Below are positions 53,871 through 62,547 of a stretch of 64,000 nt of DNA, one piece after another. The notes under the pieces were generated by a model. It did no database searches and was not told the DNA's origin. It saw only the letters and a program-made list of their open reading frames with translations. Position numbers and translations under genes: made by a program. This DNA comes from CAMTUH01 sp947084935. Its GTDB lineage: Bacteria > Pseudomonadota > Gammaproteobacteria > Coxiellales > Coxiellaceae. Each line of letters begins with the position of its first letter. Position 1 is the stretch's first letter. The stretch covers positions 62,001 to 126,000 of the forward strand of contig CAMTUH010000001.1 in assembly GCA_947084935.1 (NCBI GenBank), written 5' to 3'.

Positions 53871-53962
53871 GTTCTGAACGCCTCCCACGGAAGGGAGGCT
53901 GTGTGCATATAGAAAAATGATAAAGCGAGTACAGGGAAGTACGGAGGATATTAGTTTACTTT

Positions 53963-54035
53963 GGGCCGTTAGCTCAGTTGGTAGAGCAGCGGACTTTTAA
54001 TCCGTTGGTCCCGCGTTCAAGTCGCGGACGGCCCA
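53963..54035 (+). tRNA. tRNA-Lys (UUU)
   Basis: Acceptor GGGCCGT paired to ACGGCCC, D-arm AGCTCAGTTGGTAGAGC, anticodon stem with loop CTTTTAA (anticodon TTT), T-loop GTTCAAGTC. CCA is not encoded. The AbiE module lies just downstream, a frequent place for accessory genes. Confidence 0.95.
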
Positions 54036-54220
54036 TCAATGCGGTTCTTCCCAAATCAGTGGGTATTTTTTCACGAGTCTTTGCTTCTCCTCACCGGGAT
54101 CAAGGGAGGAATTAAAAACGACATAGTGCTAAAAATACAACGATGGTTAGGCAGATAGAACAACAGAATAATATGCAGAATTGAAGATGCTCATGTCCGC
54201 CCAATGGTTCTGTATGACGG

Positions 54221-55078
54221 TTAAAGATACCCTGATAATTGTTTAAGTCTATCCAGAAAAAACTCTGTTGACCATAGCTCTAAACTTTTTTTCTCAATGG
54301 GCTTTATAAAGCGAGATACATCGCGTCTTGCAACTTCCCAATCGATAGAACTTATTTTTTCATGCAAATGAGCAATCATCCAATTTTTGTTTATTTTTAT
54401 TTTTTGTTGTGACCAGGGGCCATTCTGGTAAATGGCGTTTTCTAATAATTTGAAGTTAATGCTTGATTTTCTCGCCGTATACCAAAGAAAATCATACCAA
54501 TCTCTTCCCTTAATGTACTCTCTGCATAATAATGCATGAATTTTTCCAGAAAACGAACTTGGCATATCTTTTGTTAAAATGCTAAAAGGTAATGGGAAAT
54601 CAAGATATTTGAGTTCAGTGACCGTTCCTTGTGGAGGGTTTATATCGACTTCTAATTTTATGTTTATTTTTCGAGTATTTTTTTCGTGTGGTTGATAAGT
54701 TAAAGAAAGCAATTTACCGATAGAATTATCTTTCAAAAATGCTTTTTTAACAGTTTCATCAGCTTGAGAACGATTTTTTACCTCGATTTGATACCCAAAA
54801 CCGTTAAATTCTTCAATCATTTTGTCTAAAAAATAATTAAAATCAAAGTTTCTATCTGGTTTTAACAAGGCAAAATCTAAATCCTCAGAAAATCGCTGTA
54901 ATCCATAAAGTATCCTCAACGCTGCGCCTCCGTGAAATTCTGCGATTTTAAAAAAATTAACCCGTGATAAAGCCAGAAGTGCTATTTCTTGAATAATTTC
55001 TTTAAGCGCATTTTCTTCTTCTCCATAAGTATTACTTTGGTAAGTTTTTAAGCGTTCTTGTATGATTTTAATGTCCAT
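54221..55078 (-). CDS. AbiEii-family nucleotidyltransferase toxin
   Basis: A 285-residue protein of the AbiEii/AbiGii toxin family (DUF1814). FHGGAALRILYGLQRFSEDL then DF is the nucleotidyltransferase-like core with GG and the acidic DLD pair; GKIHALLCREYIKGRDWYDF is the second conserved block. Such toxins transfer nucleotides, often to tRNA or other acceptors, and mediate phage abortive infection. It overlaps the upstream AbiEi gene by 11 bases. Low G+C content compared with the housekeeping genes suggests acquisition. Confidence 0.9.
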   Translation of the reverse strand: MDIKIIQERLKTYQSNTYGEEENALKEIIQEIALLALSRVNFFKIAEFHGGAALRILYGLQRFSEDLDFALLKPDRNFDFNYFLDKMIEEFNGFGYQIEVKNRSQADETVKKAFLKDNSIGKLLSLTYQPHEKNTRKINIKLEVDINPPQGTVTELKYLDFPLPFSILTKDMPSSFSGKIHALLCREYIKGRDWYDFLWYTARKSSINFKLLENAIYQNGPWSQQKIKINKNWMIAHLHEKISSIDWEVARRDVSRFIKPIEKKSLELWSTEFFLDRLKQLSGYL

Positions 55079-55739
55079 TGGTAGACCTTTTGAAAATTGT
55101 ATCTAAAAATATATCAACATATTTATTTTGATAATATTCTTGCAAGTCATTCGCAAACAATTTTGTGATTTTTGGGACATTCTCGGTGGTTAATCTTAAA
55201 TCATTTTTTAAGGCAAAAAATGATTCCCAAGTTTTTTTATAACAATAAACATAGTCTGTTAATGCTCGCCAAGGGCTAGCAATGAAGAAAATAGCTTTTC
55301 CATCGGCAATTCTCTCAACACCAACCAAAAAATTTTTCTTCGGTACCTTATGAAAATCAAATTCGCCAAGTGGCGTATGAAAAGTTTTTTTGCGTTTAAT
55401 AGTAACGCTAGTTGTTGTGTAGACCGCTTCCGGAATTAAGCCGTGATAAGAGAGTGCCGACTCCAAGCTGATAAAAGAGGGCCCGTAAATCAATTGTGCT
55501 AGCTCAAAAGCATGTGGCTTTTTTTGCGATACTTCTCCATTGACGCAATACAACCCTCTTTTCAGACGAATCAAGAGCCCCTCCGCTACCGCTCTTTTGA
55601 TAATAGCCTTTTGGCTATTGCGTGTGCCAGGTAATAATGTCTTTAACTCTGCTTCGCTATAATAGGATCTTCCCTGCCTGCGCAGCTTTCTTTCTAGTAC
55701 TAAGCTCATATATTGCTCGATAGTGTCAAAAACTGACAC
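55068..55739 (-). CDS. AbiEi-family antitoxin
   Basis: A 223-residue protein with an N-terminal winged helix (YYSEAELKTLLPGTRNSQKA then IIKRAVAEGLLIRLKRGLY) and the AbiEi core GPSFISLESALSYHGLIPEA. It is expected to repress the operon and counteract AbiEii. The longest start is GTG 55739; ATG 55709 is an alternative that would place the inverted repeat at 55719-55743 entirely upstream. It is the first gene of the pair. Confidence 0.88.
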   Translation of the reverse strand: MSVFDTIEQYMSLVLERKLRRQGRSYYSEAELKTLLPGTRNSQKAIIKRAVAEGLLIRLKRGLYCVNGEVSQKKPHAFELAQLIYGPSFISLESALSYHGLIPEAVYTTTSVTIKRKKTFHTPLGEFDFHKVPKKNFLVGVERIADGKAIFFIASPWRALTDYVYCYKKTWESFFALKNDLRLTTENVPKITKLFANDLQEYYQNKYVDIFLDTIFKRSTNGH

Positions 55740-55743
55740 TATC
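55719..55743. promoter_or_regulatory. Probable AbiEi operator
   Basis: Perfect 10-base inverted repeat gatagtgtca and tgacactatc with a 5-base spacer, at the very start of abiEi. AbiEi proteins are known to autoregulate through inverted repeats near their promoter. Confidence 0.6.
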
Positions 55744-55812
55744 TTACAGAAAATAGTCGAGGGGGTCTACTTTTTTCAAGAGAAATGAGTCGTAATTCTC
55801 TGCGGAGAGGTG

Positions 55813-56019
55813 ATGATTCTATTAAAATACCCTACCCTCATCATGATTTTATTGTTGATTGGAAGTGGCGCATTGGCCGCTAACTTCCCTCAACCCACCC
55901 CCGCCACCGCGTGTCAAACATTAACCTGCGTGCGGAAAAGCATCGATCATATTGACGCTGAGATCGTTAAATTAATCGGATTGCGGTTAACCTACGTAAA
56001 ACGAGCGGGGAGAACTTAA
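55813..56019 (+). pseudogene. Truncated secreted chorismate mutase (AroQ-like)
   Basis: The product would be 68 residues: a signal peptide (LIMILLLIGSGALAAN) followed by CVRKSIDHIDAEIVKLIGLR then LTYVKRAGRT and stop. The helix R-x2-ID-x-ID-x-I-x2-LI-x2-R is the first helix of AroQ-type chorismate mutase. The other two helices, with most active-site residues, are missing, so this is very likely a remnant. A GTG one codon upstream is another start. yggU begins nine bases later. Confidence 0.7.
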
Positions 56020-56028
56020 TTACGAACG

Positions 56029-56325
56029 ATGGTCGCGAGCGCATCAAAAATAATCATCACTTTTTACGTGCAGCCGGGTGCGAAGCGCACGGAAATTTTT
56101 GGTAAACACGGTGCCTACATCAAAATTCGTCTGCAGGCACCGCCCGTTGAAGGGAAGGCCAATAAAGCATTGATAGACTTTGTTGCGGGTCAGTTGAAAC
56201 TGAGCCCGTCGTCCGTCACGCTCATTCGAGGGCACAAAAGTCGCGTCAAAACATTAGCGGTTGAATGTCCGCCGGGGCTGAATTCAGAGGCATGCTTGCT
56301 CGCATCCCGGGATGACATTTTTTAA
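56029..56325 (+). CDS. YggU/DUF167 family protein
   Basis: A 98-residue protein of the UPF0235 family. VQPGAKRTEIFGKHG and KIRLQAPPVEGKANKALIDF are the conserved core, with VTLIRGHKSRVKTL after it. The family has a known fold but no settled function. It is often linked to yggT/proC in gammaproteobacteria; here it follows the chorismate mutase remnant. Confidence 0.93.
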   Translation: MVASASKIIITFYVQPGAKRTEIFGKHGAYIKIRLQAPPVEGKANKALIDFVAGQLKLSPSSVTLIRGHKSRVKTLAVECPPGLNSEACLLASRDDIF

Positions 56326-56437
56326 TTTCGAGAGAGTTTTTAGCTATGAGTGCGTAGCAACTGTTGTTGAACGCGCCACTAAAAACAGCGACAATCAAAA
56401 GTGTATTTTGTTGTAAACTTTGTAAAAAGGAGAAGTG

Positions 56438-57220
56438 ATGCCTGTTCGAACCATCGTTCCTAAATCACCTGCTTCCCTAAAGCCAGCCAAATCAGTAGAA
56501 GAGATTAACAATCCGTATATTCAACAAGCGATACAGGACTTGCTGGATACATTAGCCGCCGAACAAAAAAGATTAGACGAGATTTATCCGGAGTTAGGTG
56601 CTGGCGTTGGTCTGGCTTCCAATCAAATTGACTATCCGTATCAACCAACTTCTGAAACTGATGATTTACCGGCAGAGGGTTATTATCCAAAAGATTTTCC
56701 CCCTCCGTCAATGTACGTGGTGTCGGTGAGGCTTGTTCGGGCTCAGCGAGAAGGATGTGAGGAGGTGCCGCCCACGGTGTACATTAATGCGCGGTATGAA
56801 GCTTTAGATGATGAAGCTATTGAGCAGCATGCAGAAGGGTGTCTTTCGATAACTGGAATTCAAGGGTTAAACGTGCCACGTCAGAAGATCATTCAGGTGT
56901 ATGCTCAAAACAGTGACGGTGAATCTATTTCATTTGAAGCGCGTGGGTTTATTGCGCGCGTGCATCAACACGAGCAAGATCACGGTAATGGGGAAGAATA
57001 CCTTAACCATCTCAAATTCAGTACTGAAGATTTAGAAAATATCCGTCAGTGGGTCATGGAACATCGATTGGGTCCTACTCCAGAAAAAGGCAGTACGATT
57101 ATTGACAATCTGATGTGCACCGGTGACGTCGTGGATTACGATGTGTTACTGGCGTGGGTGGATGGCGAGGAGGAGCGATTGCAGCAAGACAATACATTCG
57201 ATCAAATTTTTACTGCATGA
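56438..57220 (+). CDS. Divergent peptide deformylase
   Basis: A 260-residue protein from ATG 56438 with aaggag six bases upstream. All three deformylase motifs are present: GVGLASNQI (54-64; consensus GxGLAAxQ), EGCLS (133-137) and HEQDH (178-182), so the metal-binding Cys135, His178 and His182 are in place. Typical deformylases have about 170 residues; extra sequence lies between motifs 1 and 2 (about residues 65-100) and at the C-terminus. It is not beside fmt, unlike the housekeeping def, so it may be a second copy with another substrate. Confidence 0.8.
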   Translation: MPVRTIVPKSPASLKPAKSVEEINNPYIQQAIQDLLDTLAAEQKRLDEIYPELGAGVGLASNQIDYPYQPTSETDDLPAEGYYPKDFPPPSMYVVSVRLVRAQREGCEEVPPTVYINARYEALDDEAIEQHAEGCLSITGIQGLNVPRQKIIQVYAQNSDGESISFEARGFIARVHQHEQDHGNGEEYLNHLKFSTEDLENIRQWVMEHRLGPTPEKGSTIIDNLMCTGDVVDYDVLLAWVDGEEERLQQDNTFDQIFTA

Positions 57221-57247
57221 AGTGAATTCTCGAAATATCAATAATCC

Positions 57248-58216
57248 CTAGAGAAAGGTAACCAAATTTTCAAACAGCGCATCGTGGTGAACAACACGCG
57301 CGTTGCGAAAATCGACAGAGCGGCTGGGTGAAGCAATCCATCGTTCAATTACATTAAGATCTAAAGATTCCAGTAATCGCAGCTGATGAGCACTCATATC
57401 GTTAGGGGTCGCTTTAACTTCAATGGCAATATACCGATCATTGGGTAAGCGAAGGAGGAAATCTATTTCTTCTTTTTCTTTGGAGCGAATAAAGTAGATT
57501 TGTGGTAATTGCCCGTGATTCGTGAAGAATCGCGTTATTTCCGTTAATGCGATGCTTTAATCAGTCGTTGATTTAAATTACTAAAAAAAGGATGCACGAT
57601 GCGCAAAATTCCATTTTCTTCTAATAAGGCCACCCATGACTGCAGGGTGGTAACATCGACTCCGATATTTTTGGCAATATCCGAATAATTAATCAGCTGC
57701 CCTACTCTACCCGCTGCTAATTGCAGCGCTTTAGTAAACGCAGCTTTTTTTTCGATACCCGCTGCGGAAATAATATCTTTTTCAATGAACGTTGCAATAA
57801 AGTCGTTAAGGTAATTTACCGTGTTTATTTCTGGTGTGGCATACAACTCTGGCCATCCTCCCCGCCAGCGACTCTCGTACCGACCGATGCAGTAAAGTTT
57901 GGTTAGAACCCGTGATCCATAAGTCCAGAGTGATGGGAATATTTTGGGTGCGTGCTAAGCGCCGTTGTTCATCGACACGTTTCTTGATTTCTGGAAAGAG
58001 TTCGGGTGCTGAGGTTACTTCATCCAAGATCAGCGGCCCACGAAATTGGTCGAGAAAGAGCGCTGGGTTACTGTTTGCCAGCTGACGGATCCCGAGGTCA
58101 TCAAACGGAACGAGCTGATAGGTCCCCAAGTGATCCAACAAGGAGGTTTTGCCGACCTGCCTTGGCCCTTGCAATATTTTGACGGGGAGGAGGCCTGAGT
58201 GTTTCTCAGCCTTCAA
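57248..58216 (-). pseudogene. ATP-binding protein (AAA_14 / DUF4143), frameshifted
   Basis: Reading on the minus strand, the N-terminal part (58216 to about 57830) has Walker A LQGPRQVGKTS and Walker B LILDEV typical of the AAA_14 family. The frame then shifts, and 57846-57544 encodes the DUF4143 part (INYSDIAKNIGVDVTTLQSW). A further shift near 57545 leads into the C-terminal nuclease-like segment with EEIDFLLRL and AIEVKAT, ending at TAG 57248. No proper in-frame start precedes the N-terminus. At least two frameshifts make it nonfunctional. Confidence 0.82.
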
Positions 58217-58247
58217 AAAATGGCTAAAATCTCTTTTAATCCAAATA

Positions 58248-58284
58248 CTTGACTACTTTAGGTTAATAACCTAAAGTAGTCAAG
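58248..58284. terminator. 37-bp perfect palindrome at the glycosyltransferase 3' end
   Basis: Two 18-base arms (cttgactactttaggtta and its complement) around a single a. On the minus strand the first arm encodes the last residues and stop codon of the glycosyltransferase. A terminator role is likely, but there is no clear T-run. Confidence 0.7.
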
Positions 58285-59639
58285 CGTAGGCGGACTTTCT
58301 TAGCAATATATTTCATAATACCGTAGAGGCTCGCTAAAACGAAAAACTGCCGAAATCCAAACAGCTCAAGAAAAGCAAGTGCCAGCATATAAAAACCATT
58401 TTTTAAAAAATTGTACTTATTGAAGGTAAGAAAGTTCATGGCCGTTGATGCGAGGGTAAGGAAACATAAAAAGCCTAAGCTGATGAGAAAAGTAAGCCAC
58501 GCTGTAGTCACGCTTAAAGTGCCTAAGAGCCAACTGATTAAGATAAAGAAATACATGGAAAGCTCGACTAAGCAACCAAACATTTCAAAGAAAAAATAGA
58601 ACGGATAGGTAATCAAACCCGTCAGCCCGTATCGCGGGTTAAACAGCATTCGGAGATAAGGAAAAAAGCTCTGCATAACACCCATTTGCCAGCTCACCCT
58701 TTGCTTCCAAAAAGCTTTTAACGTTGAGGGCACGACGGTCCATACGGCGGAGGTTGAGGTAAAACGGAGTTGACTGGGTCTTTTTTTTCGTCCAGCGAAT
58801 TCACGTAGCTGGAGAATAATTTCTGCATCTTCGGAGGGATTGTCGACTACAAAGCCCCCCACTTCCATCAGAGATTCTTTTTCAAATAAGGTGTTTGTGC
58901 CGGCGTAAACCAGTGCGCCGTTAAACATATCCCAACCCGAACGAGCGAATAAAAAGGCTCTTAAATACTCATTGGCTTGAAAAGCGGCTACCGGTGATTT
59001 CGGCAGCCTCATTTTTATCAATCGCCCCTTTTCATATTCGCAGCCATTTAATACGTATACAGAACCGCCGACAGCGATGGTGTGTGGCCGAGATAACAGA
59101 GTATACATGCTGTTTTCAATGGCTTTCTCCTCCGCGATGCTATCGGCATCCATCGTCATAATGAAGGGGGTCTGTGCAGCGCTTAAACCCACGTTGAGGG
59201 AGTCACCCTTCGCACTGTGCACTTTATCGATGACCCGTAAATTTGGGTTGGTTTCGGAAATATAAACATGATTTATTTTGGCAGTCGGTATCTGCTCGTT
59301 CAGCATGGGAACGATTTCTTTTAAGTGATATGTAGTCTTTAGTAAGCTTAGTGTGTTATCGCTAGAACCATCATTAACAATAATGACAAACAGATTCTTG
59401 TACGTGCTCTTGAGAATACTGTCGGTGGTATCTATAATAGTTTGCTCCTTATTGTAAGTCGGAATAATTACGGTTACGGGAATGGCGTGTTCGAGATTAA
59501 CTAAATCACCAATGTTTCCGTAAAGCATCTCCCGAAATTTATTAAAAACATCGAAGAACGATCCAAAAAGTAGGATCAGATATCCAAAGGCCATTATAAT
59601 GAAGTACCATAAGACAATTTGAGTGAACGTATAACTCAT
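58263..59639 (-). CDS. Family 2 glycosyltransferase, processive membrane type
   Basis: A 458-residue inner-membrane protein with an N-terminal membrane segment (9-29), a GT2 domain (VTVIIPTYNKEQTIIDTTDS, NDGSSDN, MTMDADS, SEDAEIILQLRE) and about four C-terminal membrane segments. The QxxRW-type motif reads QRVSW. This is the layout of PgaC or NfrB-like synthases that polymerise sugars during export. Its start overlaps the HEAT gene by four bases. The polysaccharide made is unknown. Confidence 0.88.
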   Translation of the reverse strand: MSYTFTQIVLWYFIIMAFGYLILLFGSFFDVFNKFREMLYGNIGDLVNLEHAIPVTVIIPTYNKEQTIIDTTDSILKSTYKNLFVIIVNDGSSDNTLSLLKTTYHLKEIVPMLNEQIPTAKINHVYISETNPNLRVIDKVHSAKGDSLNVGLSAAQTPFIMTMDADSIAEEKAIENSMYTLLSRPHTIAVGGSVYVLNGCEYEKGRLIKMRLPKSPVAAFQANEYLRAFLFARSGWDMFNGALVYAGTNTLFEKESLMEVGGFVVDNPSEDAEIILQLREFAGRKKRPSQLRFTSTSAVWTVVPSTLKAFWKQRVSWQMGVMQSFFPYLRMLFNPRYGLTGLITYPFYFFFEMFGCLVELSMYFFILISWLLGTLSVTTAWLTFLISLGFLCFLTLASTAMNFLTFNKYNFLKNGFYMLALAFLELFGFRQFFVLASLYGIMKYIAKKVRLRLTTLGY

Positions 59640-60619
59640 TTGAAACCCTGATGCCCCATTGCTTTTAACGTATCTGCAGCATTAAGTCGAACCCAATACT
59701 CAGGATCGTGTAAACAGTGACTGATTGGAGTGAGCGCTTCGGTCGCATTTAAGCCCTTTAACAGTTGAAGAGCAACGACACGCTTTTGCCACTGTGGATG
59801 AGTCAGCAGTTTAATTAAAAATGGGACGGCTGCAGTTCCTTCGATTGATGTCATAAGTCGGATAGCCGCTAAGCTTAGCTCGAGATGTTCCGAAAGAATG
59901 TCTTCCTGAACGCGATTTTTAATATGACCGGTACGGTCATGTAAATCGTAGTGATAATTCAAGAGTATTTGGTAGCAAGCCATTCGCGTAAAGGGTTGCC
60001 TTTCTTTCAGTAATCGTTCTTCAACGATAGGCTTCATCACCGCCGGTTTCTTGATGAAAGCGGTTAAATAAAAAAGATGGGATTTTTTTCTTTCTTTTCC
60101 CATTTGAGTAATTAAAGCATTAACTACTTTTTCTGTAGGTACGTGATTGATTAACTGAACGGCTTCCAGATGTACGACAGGGATTGGATCGAAGAGTAAG
60201 CGGCATACGGAGGATTCGTCGGAGGGTTCAGCAGATTGAGAAAAACCCCTAATGGCGTACAGTCGTTTGACCCAATTCTTACTGTTTGCATCGATTCTCG
60301 CTAAGGTCCGTAACAAGGGCCTGATAAATTTTTCTTTATAGGACGCCCACTTTGGAGTATTTTCGTGATCGTACGTTTTTATAACGGACAACAAGAGCTC
60401 TAATTTTCTCCACCGTCTTTTAAACCCAATTTTTATATCCCGATCTTTTTTTATTGCTAACTGGAGGTGGGTTTCAAACTCTTTTTTAAGTTTTTTATCG
60501 CTACGTCTTGAGAAAGAAAACCATATCCTGACAATACAGGTTAGAATAACTATCAAAAACACCACAGAAAATTCTGCGACGATAATAAAGGTCAGTAGTC
60601 TTTCTCCATGAGGCATCAT
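59636..60619 (-). CDS. HEAT-repeat membrane protein
   Basis: A 327-residue protein with one N-terminal membrane segment (TFIIVAEFSVVFLIVILTCI), a basic cytoplasmic linker, and helical HEAT-type repeats (PVVHLEAVQLINHVP; LELSLAAIRLMTS; PQWQKRVVALQLLKGL; PEYWVRLNAADTLKAMG). HEAT repeats are protein-binding scaffolds. Between a glycosyltransferase and a TPR/barrel protein it could couple synthesis to export. It overlaps the glycosyltransferase start by four bases. Confidence 0.8.
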   Translation of the reverse strand: MMPHGERLLTFIIVAEFSVVFLIVILTCIVRIWFSFSRRSDKKLKKEFETHLQLAIKKDRDIKIGFKRRWRKLELLLSVIKTYDHENTPKWASYKEKFIRPLLRTLARIDANSKNWVKRLYAIRGFSQSAEPSDESSVCRLLFDPIPVVHLEAVQLINHVPTEKVVNALITQMGKERKKSHLFYLTAFIKKPAVMKPIVEERLLKERQPFTRMACYQILLNYHYDLHDRTGHIKNRVQEDILSEHLELSLAAIRLMTSIEGTAAVPFLIKLLTHPQWQKRVVALQLLKGLNATEALTPISHCLHDPEYWVRLNAADTLKAMGHQGFK

Positions 60620-60629
60620 TTAGTTCCAA

Positions 60630-62417
60630 TCAAAATCTGAATTTTAATCCCAGTCCCCCAAAAAATTTTGTTCGAATCCGATCGGTAAAATACGTTTCCC
60701 TGCTGGTGCCAATACCTATTTGAAGAAATACACCGCGCCCTAAATGGAATTGAGAAAATAACCGAACGACGCTCGCACTAACCGTAAAAAATCCAATCGA
60801 CGATAAATCAGCTAGATCAGGAGTTTGTCCGGTTTCATATTGCAGGCCTATATAATTATCGGGATCATCAAAATATCGCTTCGCAGTAAAAAGCCAGTAA
60901 GTGGTTGATTCGCCGATTTTTGGGACATAATGATTGGGTCGTATTGCCAGCGAGTAACTGCCGATATAGGCAGTCAATGAGTTGGTATAGAGCGTTAGAT
61001 TGGTTTTTAGAATTTCATAATAACTCACGCCTGATGATACGGTTACGTAACCGCTCATGGGAATATAAAGTTCGCCGGCATAATAATTCGATGGAAATAA
61101 ATCGGATTTTGAATTGGCGTAACTCAAGTAGGCATAACTGTTGCCGATTAATTTTGGATAATAAAATATTTGGTACTGAAAGCCAGTATCGCCAAAGCGG
61201 CTGGCTTGATTGACTTGACCGCCGAGTGATCCGGATTGGAATTGGTGGTAATAAGTGAATAGTGAATACGTCCAGGTATCTTTTTGTGTGAGCAGTGGGC
61301 TGGTTTGTTTAACGTCAGCAGTTTCATTATTAATTGTGATGACGTTTAATCCACTCAGGCGACGCTTGTCGAGCGCCTCGAGCTTCTTCAGCAATGCCAA
61401 TCCGCAGGCATCCTCTTTTTGTCGTTCGAAAATTTGCTCCAGTGTCCATACGGCTTTTTTATATTGTTCGTATTCAGTTAAAATTTTCGCTTTTGCATAC
61501 AGTAAACCAAGATTGATCGGATCATTTCTGAGGCTTTTATCGATAAATTGAATGGCTTCTAAATGTTTTTTTTCAGTAAGCAGCTGGTCGATAATAGCTT
61601 GATTCTGTTTTGAAAGAGTCGCGCAGGGGTCACTTTCAATGTGATAGGGTTTTATTTTATTTTCTGTTTGGGCACGGTTTTTTTCGGCGAGGAGCGCTGC
61701 AAGCCGCTGTTTCTTCATTTTTTCAGCGAGAGCGTCTATTTGCTGTTTTTTAAGTTTCAGGGTTTGGGCTAATAATTTTTTATAGGTGGTGTTATCGGGC
61801 TGGAGCATTAGGAGTTTCTTAATCGTTTTTTCAGCATCATTAAATTTTTCTAAATCCAGGTATATTGCTGCTTTAATATAAAGTAATGAGACGCTGTTTG
61901 GATTGTCATGAAGGCCAGTCTCGGTCAGTCGCAGAGCGCCTTTATAATCATCGAAACTAATTTTTAGCGCAATCAGCTTTAAGCGTAGGGATACATCATC
62001 GGGTCGAACCATTAACAAGGAGACGAATATTTTTTCTTTTTCTTTTAATTTACGGATCTTTTCATTGGTCAGCAGAAGGAAATTTTTGTCCGCGTAAGAT
62101 TTTGGATCTATTTTTACGATCTTTTCTAACGTTTCTTTTGCTTTTTGATAATATTCTATTTCGCTGTAAATTTTTGCTAGATTACGCAGCAAGGTGAGAT
62201 TGTTAGGATCAATCGAAAGACCGCGGTAAATTAACGAAATTTCTTGATAATAGATTCTATCGCTTGATCTTGAACGTTGATGCAGCTGGGCGATGATCCG
62301 ATCAATTTGTTTTTTTTGTTCGGTCGTTTTTGAAAGGGCGGGTGAAGGTAAGAGCAATAAGAGGATAAGAGTGCTTAATATGCCGTATATTCGTACCCTT
62401 CCTGTGCCTGATAGCAT
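60630..62417 (-). CDS. TPR protein with C-terminal outer-membrane beta-barrel (PgaA/YaiO-like)
   Basis: A 595-residue exported protein. A signal peptide (ILSTLILLLLLPSPALSKTT) precedes about eight TPR-like helical pairs at residues 35-345 and a predicted beta-barrel from about 385 to the C-terminal Phe (FFGGLGLKFRF). The barrel has alternating aromatic strands such as WTYSLFTYYHQFQSG. This resembles PgaA and YaiO, where TPRs guide polysaccharide to an outer-membrane pore. It is first in the operon, ten bases before the HEAT gene. Confidence 0.83.
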   Translation of the reverse strand: MLSGTGRVRIYGILSTLILLLLLPSPALSKTTEQKKQIDRIIAQLHQRSRSSDRIYYQEISLIYRGLSIDPNNLTLLRNLAKIYSEIEYYQKAKETLEKIVKIDPKSYADKNFLLLTNEKIRKLKEKEKIFVSLLMVRPDDVSLRLKLIALKISFDDYKGALRLTETGLHDNPNSVSLLYIKAAIYLDLEKFNDAEKTIKKLLMLQPDNTTYKKLLAQTLKLKKQQIDALAEKMKKQRLAALLAEKNRAQTENKIKPYHIESDPCATLSKQNQAIIDQLLTEKKHLEAIQFIDKSLRNDPINLGLLYAKAKILTEYEQYKKAVWTLEQIFERQKEDACGLALLKKLEALDKRRLSGLNVITINNETADVKQTSPLLTQKDTWTYSLFTYYHQFQSGSLGGQVNQASRFGDTGFQYQIFYYPKLIGNSYAYLSYANSKSDLFPSNYYAGELYIPMSGYVTVSSGVSYYEILKTNLTLYTNSLTAYIGSYSLAIRPNHYVPKIGESTTYWLFTAKRYFDDPDNYIGLQYETGQTPDLADLSSIGFFTVSASVVRLFSQFHLGRGVFLQIGIGTSRETYFTDRIRTKFFGGLGLKFRF

Positions 62418-62456
62418 AGACGCCAGTCCTTACGATCATTCGTCACTAGTGTAACA

Positions 62457-62547
62457 CAGGAATTCCTTGATTTCGCAGTAACGTAGGTTGGGCTGAATGA
62501 AATGAAGCCCAACAATTAATTCGTTGGGCTTCGAAGCTCAGCCCAAC
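62457..62547. repeat. Composite of family A fragment and family B palindrome
   Basis: caggaattccttgatttcgc (family A module) is joined to gtaggttgggctga at 62483, whose inverted partner tcagcccaac runs to 62547. The right part encodes the last residues and stop codon of the minus-strand gene at 62538. Confidence 0.83.

Noticed and set aside
54117..54235. A minus-strand open stretch ending in a hydrophobic segment, downstream of AbiEii
   Set aside because: It has no start codon or ribosome site and overlaps the end of the toxin gene in another frame; at most a remnant.
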